Assembly: GCA_903841915.1 (NCBI GenBank)
Contig: CAIMKO010000271.1
Span: forward strand, 1-5,174
DNA from: an uncultured Chitinophagaceae bacterium
Lineage (GTDB): Bacteria; Bacteroidota; Bacteroidia; Chitinophagales; Chitinophagaceae
Length of the DNA: 5,174 nt
Direction: 5' to 3'
The notes beneath the pieces were generated by a model. That model saw only the letters and a program-made list of their open reading frames with translations. It made no database searches and had not been told where the DNA came from. Shown here one piece after another: positions 1-4,365 of the stretch. Both the position numbers and the translations under genes were made by a program. Position 1 is the first letter of the stretch; every line of letters begins with the position of its first letter.

Positions 1-378
1 TCTGTTTTCATTGCAGGCGTATAACAATTCCCCTAATGTTTCTATCTCTAATTCTTTCCAGATGGTTGATATCTTCTTCGGGCCAATCCCTTTGATAGCA
101 AGCATTTCCAGGATACCTGGCGGTGTTTTTTGTAGGTATTCGTTTAAGGAAGAAAGTTGCCCTGTTTCAATTTGTTCAATGACCTTTTTACCAATGGTAT
201 CACCAATGCCTTTGATGGAAAATATTGTAGCGGCAGGCAATTCTGTTAATTCTGTTGGCAATTTTTCAATGGTATAAGCTGCAACAGAATACGACTTCGA
301 TCTGAAGCTGTTATCACCATGAATGTCCATGAGTTTGGAGAGCAAAGAAAAATTATCGGCAATTGAATTATTATCCAT
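1..378 (-). CDS. polX: PolX-type DNA polymerase/3'-5' exonuclease, N-terminal fragment
   Basis: Partial gene: 126 codons from the ATG at 378 to the left edge, with no stop. The N-terminus (MDNNSIADNFSLLSKLMDIHG, then NSFRSKSYSVAAYTIEKLP) matches the start of bacterial PolX family-X polymerases, where an 8-kDa-like domain with helix-hairpin-helix (HhH) motifs binds gapped DNA. Two HhH cores are visible: IKGIGDTIGKK at about residues 55-65 and IKGIGPKKI at about 95-103. By family knowledge, full bacterial PolX adds a polymerase domain and a C-terminal PHP exonuclease domain and acts in DNA gap filling and base excision repair. Those parts lie outside the window, so activity cannot be judged. 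The start at 378 is preferred over the Met at residue 17 because the family aligns from the upstream Met. A terminator separates it from the gene upstream. Alternative: a shorter HhH-only protein. Confidence 0.8.
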   Translation of the reverse strand, partial: MDNNSIADNFSLLSKLMDIHGDNSFRSKSYSVAAYTIEKLPTELTELPAATIFSIKGIGDTIGKKVIEQIETGQLSSLNEYLQKTPPGILEMLAIKGIGPKKISTIWKELEIETLGELLYACNENR

Positions 379-382
379 GGAT

Positions 383-390
383 CAAATTTA
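383..390 (-). promoter_or_regulatory. Possible -7 element for polX
   Basis: On the minus strand these bases read TAAATTTG, an exact match to the Bacteroidota -7 consensus TAnnTTTG. The element ends only 4 bases before the polX ATG, so a transcript started here would be nearly leaderless. No TTG/TTTG -33 box is seen 17-23 bases upstream. In AT-rich DNA the match may be chance. Confidence 0.25.
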
Positions 391-420
391 ATTATCTGCG
401 GGGGATTGCTATAAAATAAA

Positions 421-444
421 AAGTCCCGGAAATTTCCGGGACTT
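421..444 (-). terminator. Intrinsic terminator after the Lys/Ala-rich small gene
   Basis: A perfect 24-base palindrome: arm AAGTCCCGGA, centre AATT, arm TCCGGGACTT. This gives a 10-bp stem with a GC-rich core. In the minus direction it is followed by TTTTATTTTAT, the expected U-tract. It lies 23 bases beyond the stop codon of the gene at 468-614 and insulates polX from it. On the plus strand it is followed by only a short TTTAAG, so leftward termination is the better reading. Confidence 0.88.
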
Positions 445-467
445 TAAGATCTATTTTACTTCGAAGA

Positions 468-614
468 TTATTTCTTCTTAGCAGCTTTCTTTGCAGCTTT
501 CTTAGGAGCAGCTTTCTTTGCAGCTTTTTTAGGAGCAGCTTTCTTTGCAGCTTTCTTAGGAGCAGCTTTCTTAGCAGCTTTTTTTGGAGCGGCTTTTTTT
601 GCAGCTTTTGCCAT
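468..614 (-). CDS. Small Lys/Ala/Pro-only histone H1-tail-like protein
   Basis: A 48-residue reading frame from ATG (614) to TAA (468) containing only Met (1), Lys (22), Ala (21) and Pro (4). After MAKAAKKAAP it is a tandem repeat of the nonapeptide KKAAKKAAP, ending in AAKKK. There is no hydrophobic core, signal peptide or membrane segment, so it should be an extended, highly basic chain that binds nucleic acid. This resembles the C-terminal tail of eukaryotic histone H1 and bacterial H1-like proteins (Hc2, AlgP, BpH1 types), but without a globular domain. That it is a real gene is supported by a strong terminator just downstream, a possible promoter upstream and an uninterrupted repeat frame. 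It follows rpmA by 68 bases on the same strand. Inferred role: nucleoid-associated or RNA-binding polycation; ribosome association is also possible. The repeat is low in complexity, so similarity to histones need not mean common ancestry. Confidence 0.8.
   Translation of the reverse strand: MAKAAKKAAPKKAAKKAAPKKAAKKAAPKKAAKKAAPKKAAKKAAKKK
480..611 (-). repeat. 27-bp tandem coding repeat (about five units)
   Basis: Codons 2-45 of the small basic gene form about five units of 27 bases: a degenerate first unit (codons 2-10), units 2-4 (codons 11-37) and a fifth unit lacking its Pro codon (38-45). Units 3, 4 and 5 differ from each other only at one AAA/AAG lysine codon. Near-identity at synonymous positions suggests recent duplication by slippage or unequal recombination. 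Confidence 0.9.
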
Positions 615-645
615 GTTTTTAAAATTTAATGGTTAGTTAATACCA

Positions 646-675
646 TAAAATTATAAACATTTTTTAAACCACAAA
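646..675 (-). promoter_or_regulatory. Possible promoter of the Lys/Ala-rich small gene
   Basis: On the minus strand TTTG (675-672) is followed after 18 bases by TAATTTTA (653-646), which differs from TAnnTTTG only in the last base. Transcription would start near 640, leaving a leader of about 25 bases, AT-rich and with no Shine-Dalgarno sequence. No convincing terminator separates rpmA from this gene, so read-through from the ribosomal-protein operon is also possible. Confidence 0.35.
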
Positions 676-682
676 ATTTTTT

Positions 683-949
683 TTAAGATGCGAGCTCAAC
701 AGGTAGTACAGAAACAGTTGATCTGTCGTTCCTTCCTTTCTTAAATTCTACTACTCCATCAGTTAATGCGAAGAGTGTAAAATCTTTTCCAACACCAACA
801 TTTTTACCTGGATGATATTCTGTTCCGCGTTGACGAACAATTATGTTTCCTGATATTGCAGGTTGTCCGCCAAAAATTTTTACGCCCAAACGTTTGCTGT
901 TTGAATCGCGACCGTTCTTTACACTGCCTTCACCTTTTTTGTGTGCCAT
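683..949 (-). CDS. rpmA: 50S ribosomal protein L27
   Basis: An 88-residue protein with the diagnostic L27 N-terminus: MAHKKGEGSVKNGRD at 1-15, KRLGVKIFGGQ at 19-29, then IIVRQRGTEYHPGKNVGVG. L27 is a large-subunit protein whose flexible basic N-terminal arm reaches the peptidyl transferase centre and helps position tRNAs. The length is normal, and the mature-type start (MAHKK) lacks the cleavable N-terminal extension known from Firmicutes L27. It lies 82 bases downstream of rplU on the same strand, the common rplU-rpmA order, and is probably co-transcribed with it. The stretch before the ATG is A/T-only apart from one C and shows no Shine-Dalgarno sequence, as usual in Bacteroidota. Confidence 0.98.
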   Translation of the reverse strand: MAHKKGEGSVKNGRDSNSKRLGVKIFGGQPAISGNIIVRQRGTEYHPGKNVGVGKDFTLFALTDGVVEFKKGRNDRSTVSVLPVELAS

Positions 950-969
950 GATTTTATTTTTTAAAAAAC

Positions 970-1016
970 TAAAAACGAGAAATTAAAATGATCATCACCT
1001 TAATCTTTCGTTTTTA
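970..1016. other. Terminator-like hairpin between rplU and rpmA
   Basis: An inverted repeat of 17 positions: left arm 970-986 (core AAAAACGAGAAATTAA), right arm 1000-1016 (core TTAATCTTTCGTTTTT), 13-base loop. The minus-strand RNA has one A-C mismatch and one G-U wobble. The stem is almost all A-U. T-rich sequence follows in the minus direction, so it could act as a weak attenuator or as a processing/stability element that sets rpmA expression relative to rplU. In such AT-rich sequence a chance origin is not excluded. Confidence 0.45.
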
Positions 1017-1031
1017 ATCATCAGTTTTTAA

Positions 1032-1337
1032 TTAAGCGATGCTTTCAATTTTGATTCTGGTATAGTGAGTTCTGTGACCATGTTTCTTACGGAAACCTTT
1101 TCTTCTTTTCATTTTAAAAGCGATCACTTTATCACCTTGTACAAGTGCGGCTACAATTTCTGCCTTAACGATAGCTTTAATATCGCTGCCGATAGAAATT
1201 TTTCCGTCATTGTCTACCAGCAACACTTCGTTGAATTCAACTTTGTCGCCGTTATTTCCCTCAATGTGAGGTACATACAAACTATCTCCTGTTTGTACTT
1301 TAAATTGTTGACCTGCGATTTTTACTACTGCTAACAT
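1032..1337 (-). CDS. rplU: 50S ribosomal protein L21
   Basis: A 101-residue protein of normal L21 length. The N-terminal block MLAVVKIAGQQFKVQTGD corresponds to the family's MYAVIKTGGKQYKV-like opening. The C-terminal block KMKRRKGFRKKHGHRTHYTRIKIESI (about 74-99) is the diagnostic basic RNA-binding signature. L21 is a large-subunit protein that binds 23S rRNA and assembles with L20. The gene is first in the leftward rplU-rpmA transcript. Its promoter lies 22-54 bases upstream, giving a predicted leader of only about 15 bases, too short for a structured autoregulatory leader. A weak GGA lies about 8 bases before the ATG; otherwise there is no Shine-Dalgarno sequence. Confidence 0.98.
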   Translation of the reverse strand: MLAVVKIAGQQFKVQTGDSLYVPHIEGNNGDKVEFNEVLLVDNDGKISIGSDIKAIVKAEIVAALVQGDKVIAFKMKRRKGFRKKHGHRTHYTRIKIESIA

Positions 1338-1358
1338 AACTATCCAAAATTAGGACGG

Positions 1359-1391
1359 CAAAGGTAAGGTTTGGCAATGAAAATCTGCAAA
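1359..1391 (-). promoter_or_regulatory. Promoter of rplU-rpmA
   Basis: On the minus strand TTTG (1391-1388) is followed after 21 bases by TACCTTTG (1366-1359), an exact match to the Bacteroidota -33/-7 architecture TTG...TAnnTTTG. Transcription should start near 1352, about 15 bases before the rplU ATG. This is the best promoter in the window by sequence and position. Confidence 0.75.
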
Positions 1392-1410
1392 CAATTCTCA
1401 AATAATTGTT
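1390..1410. repeat. Short inverted repeat at the rplU -33 box
   Basis: AACAATT (1390-1396) and AATTGTT (1404-1410) form a perfect 7-base dyad with a 7-base centre. It overlaps the -33 box of the rplU promoter, so it is placed where an operator would be. No regulator is known for it, and short AT-rich dyads arise by chance. Confidence 0.35.
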
Positions 1411-1472
1411 CCCAAAAGCCGAATTTTCTGTAAAATAATGCAGCTTCAGGCTAAATACTGCTATATCAGGCC

Positions 1473-1480
1473 TATTTTTG
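1473..1480 (+). promoter_or_regulatory. -7 element of the GH3-family gene
   Basis: TATTTTTG matches TAnnTTTG exactly and lies 29 bases before the ATG at 1510, giving a predicted start near 1487 and a leader of about 23 bases. No clear TTG box is seen 17-23 bases upstream. The element points away from the rplU promoter, making 1338-1509 a divergent promoter region. Confidence 0.5.
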
Positions 1481-1509
1481 CCGCTTCTGTAAACGATCAT
1501 TCGTTCTCT

Positions 1510-3003
1510 ATGAACCTGAAATCATTATTAGCACGTCCTTTTGCCAATTATATATACAATAAGATCCAGAAAGGGAAACAAACTGCACTGGAAGACCAAG
1601 AAGCCATTTTTCGCTCACTTATAAAGCATGGGAAAGATACCGAATTTGGAAAAGAACATCATCTTTCAGCAGTAAACAACTATGCAGAGTTTTCTCTGGC
1701 CGTTCCAATCAGGGATTATGAGCAATTCAAGCCCTATATTCAAAAAATAAAAGAAGGTAAACATAATGTGCTCTGGAAAGGCAAGCCCGTCTATTTAGCA
1801 AAGACAAGCGGGACTACCTCCGGTGTAAAATATATTCCCATTACAAAAGACTCGATCGGCAATCATATTGATACCGCCAGAAACGCATTATTGTGTTATA
1901 TGGCCGAATCGGGTAATTATGATTTTGCAAAAGGTAAAATGATCTTTTTAAGCGGATCCCCCGAATTGGAAAGAATTGCAGACATACCAACCGGCAGATT
2001 AAGTGGTATCGTTAATCATCATATCCCGAAATATTTACGCACGAATCAGCTTCCGACTTATGAAACAAATTGCATTGAGGACTGGGAAACTAAATTGGAT
2101 AAGATCGTAGAAGAAACCCTGAAACAGGATATGACGCTCATCAGCGGTATCCCACCATGGATGCAAATGTATTTTGACCGTTTGATTGAAAAAGGCGGCA
2201 AAAAGGTTTCAGAATTATTCCCAAACTTCTCCATCATGGTGCAAGGTGGTGTAAACTTCGATCCATATAAAGCCAAATTGTTTGAAAGTATCGGCAGGAA
2301 GATCGATTGCATAGAACTGTTTCCTGCAAGCGAAGGCTTTTTCGCATTTCAAGATTCACAAAAGGCAGAAGGATTATTATTGAATACTAACAGCGGAATT
2401 TATTTTGAATTTATTCCTGCCAGTGAAATATTCAATGAAAACCCAACCCGATTTAGTTTGAAGGATGTGAAAGTAGGAGAGAATTATGCCCTTATCATCA
2501 GCAGTAATGCGGGTTTGTGGGGATATAATATAGGCGATACAGTAAGATTTTTGAGCACTGACCCATATCGTTTAGTGGTAAGTGGAAGGATCAAACATTT
2601 TATTTCTGCATTCGGAGAACACGTAATAGGAGAAGAAGTTGAACACGCTTTATTGAAAGCAGCTGATGAAGAGAATATAAAGATCATTGAGTTTACAGTA
2701 GCCCCGAACATATCTCAAAATGAAGGGAAAAGTTTTCATGAGTGGTTCATCGAATTTGAAAATGATCCCGATGATATCAATGCTTTTATTGAGAAGATCG
2801 ACAATAATTTGAGAGAGAAAAATGTGTATTACGATGATCTGATACGCGGCAATATTTTAGAAAAATTACAGATCAGACAAATGCGAAAAAACGGGTTTAT
2901 TGAGTACATGAAATCAGTTGGAAAACTGGGCGGACAAAACAAAGTACCTCGCTTAAGTAATGACAGAAAGATCGCAGATGAATTGCAGCCTTTCCTATCT
3001 TAA
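1510..3003 (+). CDS. GH3-family acyl-adenylate-forming / amido synthetase-like protein
   Basis: A 497-residue protein from the ATG at 1510. The frame is open back to 1438, but the shorter start is preferred: MNLKSLLARPFANYIYNK looks like the usual family start, and the only good promoter element (1473-1480) would lie inside the longer version. ATP/AMP-binding motifs typical of GH3 are present: TSGTTSG (about 99-105) matching the plant SSGTSxG loop, FPASEG (about 271-276) matching the YASSE-type motif, and WGYNIGDTVRF (about 337-347) matching YRVGDVV. RIKHFISAFGEHV (about 360-372) begins the C-terminal domain, which ends with GKLGGQNKVPRL (about 471-482) carrying a likely catalytic-type Lys. 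Plant GH3 enzymes adenylate jasmonate, auxin or other carboxylic acids and join them to amino acids. The bacterial substrate is unknown. No signal peptide or membrane segment is evident, so it is likely cytoplasmic. It lies upstream of dxr on the same strand, 91 bases apart, with no obvious functional link. Confidence 0.9.
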   Translation: MNLKSLLARPFANYIYNKIQKGKQTALEDQEAIFRSLIKHGKDTEFGKEHHLSAVNNYAEFSLAVPIRDYEQFKPYIQKIKEGKHNVLWKGKPVYLAKTSGTTSGVKYIPITKDSIGNHIDTARNALLCYMAESGNYDFAKGKMIFLSGSPELERIADIPTGRLSGIVNHHIPKYLRTNQLPTYETNCIEDWETKLDKIVEETLKQDMTLISGIPPWMQMYFDRLIEKGGKKVSELFPNFSIMVQGGVNFDPYKAKLFESIGRKIDCIELFPASEGFFAFQDSQKAEGLLLNTNSGIYFEFIPASEIFNENPTRFSLKDVKVGENYALIISSNAGLWGYNIGDTVRFLSTDPYRLVVSGRIKHFISAFGEHVIGEEVEHALLKAADEENIKIIEFTVAPNISQNEGKSFHEWFIEFENDPDDINAFIEKIDNNLREKNVYYDDLIRGNILEKLQIRQMRKNGFIEYMKSVGKLGGQNKVPRLSNDRKIADELQPFLS

Positions 3004-3042
3004 GAACATGAAAATAATAATTGGCTTTTATCTTCACGATAG

Positions 3043-3076
3043 TTTGCCTTAATTTGTACATCTTTGTTTACTTTAT
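3043..3076 (+). promoter_or_regulatory. Weak promoter candidate before dxr
   Basis: TTTG (3043-3046) is followed after 22 bases by TACTTTAT (3069-3076), which matches TAnnTTTG imperfectly at the last two positions. Transcription would start near 3083, about 12 bases before dxr. Other partial motifs occur nearby (TAATTTG at 3050-3056), so the exact promoter is unclear. Read-through from the GH3-family gene is the alternative, since no terminator is visible in 3004-3094. Confidence 0.2.
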
Positions 3077-3094
3077 TTTAATGTTTAATCACTA

Positions 3095-4255
3095 ATGTCT
3101 ACAATTAAACGCATTGCAATATTTGGATCTACCGGTTCTATCGGTACGCAGGCATTAGATGTGATTGCTGCCAATACAGATAAATTTTCTGTAGAAGTAC
3201 TTACCGCTCAAACAAATGAGGTTTTATTGATCAAACAGGCTTTGCAGTTCAATCCAAACTGTGTCGTGATCGGCGACGAAAAAAAATATCAAATCGTTAA
3301 AGATGCATTATCTAAAACAGATATAAAGGTTTTCACCGGAGAACAGTCTTTGGAAGAAGTGGCTGCAATGGATTGTTATGACATGATGCTGGCAGCCATT
3401 GTAGGTTATGCAGGGTTAAAGCCAACACTCAAAGCGCTGGACAACGGAAAGCCCGTTGCTTTGGCAAATAAAGAAACATTGGTGGTGGCAGGAGATATAG
3501 TAATGCAAAAGGCATTGGAAAGAAGAGTGCCAGTCATTCCTGTCGATAGTGAGCATTCCGCCATTTTTCAATGTTTGGTAGGTGAAGGAAGGAATAAGAT
3601 TGAAAAAGTGATTCTTACAGCAAGCGGTGGCCCTTTTCTGGGGAAGAAGCCCAACTTTCTGGTAAATGTAAAGCGTGATCATGCTTTGCAGCATCCTAAC
3701 TGGACAATGGGAGCCAAAGTGAGTATCGATTCGGCGACGCTGATGAATAAGGGGTTAGAAATGATCGAAGCCAAATGGTTATTCAATTTAAGGCCCGATC
3801 AGATCCAGGTGGTCATTCATCCTCAAAGTATTATTCATAGTATGGTCCAGTTTGAAGACGGAAGCATCAAAGCACAAATGGGTTTGCCGGATATGAAATT
3901 GCCCATTCAGTATGCAATGGCATTTCCGCAACGAATCGTCAATGATTTTCCAAGATACAATTTCAAGAAACCAAGTACACTGAGTTTCGAAGAGCCGGAT
4001 CTGCGAACATTCAGGAATTTATCATTGGCAATAGATGCTTTGAATAAAGGGGGCAATATGCCCTGTATCTTAAATGCCGCAAATGAAATTGCCGTATATG
4101 CTTTCCTGAAAAACAGAATTGGCTTTTTGGATATGACCGAAATGGTTGAACAAACTTTGCAAAAAATTTCTTTCATTGAAAAACCAACATTGGAAGAGTA
4201 TTTTGAAAGCGATGGGGAGGCCCGTAATTTTGCAGCTTCTATAGTGGAGATGTAA
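3095..4255 (+). CDS. dxr: 1-deoxy-D-xylulose 5-phosphate reductoisomerase
   Basis: A 386-residue protein of typical DXR/IspC length. It catalyses the NADPH- and divalent-metal-dependent conversion of DXP to 2-C-methyl-D-erythritol 4-phosphate, the first committed step of the MEP isoprenoid pathway, in the cytoplasm. Visible motifs in order: NADPH-binding IFGSTGSIGTQALDVI (9-24); LANKETLVVAG (123-133); metal site PVDSEH (149-154, ligands D151 and E153); TASGGPF (175-181); the flexible loop HPNWTMG (200-206) that closes over substrate; SATLMNKGLEMIEAKW (213-228, third metal ligand E222); and IHPQSIIHSMV (241-251). All key residues seen in characterised DXRs are present, so it should be active. 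The start gives MSTIKRIAIFGSTG, right for the family. A 4-codon frame ends in TAATG at this start. rseP follows after 110 bases, a common pairing across bacteria. Confidence 0.98.
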   Translation: MSTIKRIAIFGSTGSIGTQALDVIAANTDKFSVEVLTAQTNEVLLIKQALQFNPNCVVIGDEKKYQIVKDALSKTDIKVFTGEQSLEEVAAMDCYDMMLAAIVGYAGLKPTLKALDNGKPVALANKETLVVAGDIVMQKALERRVPVIPVDSEHSAIFQCLVGEGRNKIEKVILTASGGPFLGKKPNFLVNVKRDHALQHPNWTMGAKVSIDSATLMNKGLEMIEAKWLFNLRPDQIQVVIHPQSIIHSMVQFEDGSIKAQMGLPDMKLPIQYAMAFPQRIVNDFPRYNFKKPSTLSFEEPDLRTFRNLSLAIDALNKGGNMPCILNAANEIAVYAFLKNRIGFLDMTEMVEQTLQKISFIEKPTLEEYFESDGEARNFAASIVEM

Positions 4256-4260
4256 ATTAG

Positions 4261-4311
4261 AAGTTACAAGGTTCAAGTTACAAGTTTCAGGTTCTATGTT
4301 ACTTGAAACTT
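4261..4311 (+). repeat. Short direct and inverted repeats between dxr and rseP
   Basis: AAGTTACAAG occurs twice, at 4261-4270 and 4275-4284. Overlapping the second copy, AAGTTTCAGGT (4282-4292) and ACTTGAAACTT (4301-4311) form an 11-bp stem (one G-U) with an 8-base loop. No U-tract follows, so it is a poor intrinsic terminator. Variants of AAGTTTCAGGT/ACTTGAAACTT-like strings are commonly met between Bacteroidota genes, so this may be one copy of a dispersed intergenic repeat. It could also be an mRNA processing or stability element within a dxr-rseP transcript. Confidence 0.5.
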
Positions 4312-4365
4312 TGAAACGCAAACATGCAACTTTTTAAAAAGTAGTTAACAAAAAAATATAATTGA

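Noticed and set aside
11..277. Plus-strand open frame of 88 codons
   Set aside because: It lies wholly antisense to the PolX fragment, which has clear HhH motifs; the plus-strand translation has no recognisable features.
480..611. Regular 27-base periodicity suggestive of a CRISPR array
   Set aside because: Units abut with no spacers and encode an unbroken Lys/Ala/Pro nonapeptide repeat.
1065..1334. Plus-strand open frame of 89 codons
   Set aside because: It is antisense to rplU, an unmistakable L21 gene.
1300..1500. Minus-strand open frame of 66 codons overlapping the rplU start and promoter
   Set aside because: It covers the divergent promoter region and the first codons of rplU in another frame; no family features.
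1492..1505. Small hairpin AACGA/TCGTT just before the GH3-family start
   Set aside because: Only five base pairs; too short to claim translational control.
3012..3036. Weak hairpin after the GH3-family gene considered as a terminator
   Set aside because: Only about eight A/T-rich pairs with a mismatch and no following T-tract.
3416..3694. Minus-strand open frame of 92 codons inside dxr
   Set aside because: Antisense to highly conserved dxr motifs; a coding shadow.
4070..4321. Minus-strand open frame of 83 codons over the dxr 3' end and the intergenic repeats
   Set aside because: Its translation (EPETCNLNLVTSNL) is the read-out of the repetitive spacer followed by dxr antisense; not a protein family.
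4329..4342. Palindrome ACTTTTTAAAAAGT before rseP
   Set aside because: Entirely A/T apart from its ends, with no loop; expected by chance in AT-rich spacer.
4357..4364. TATAATTG as a promoter -7 box for rseP
   Set aside because: It lies one base before the rseP ATG, so a transcript would begin inside the coding region.
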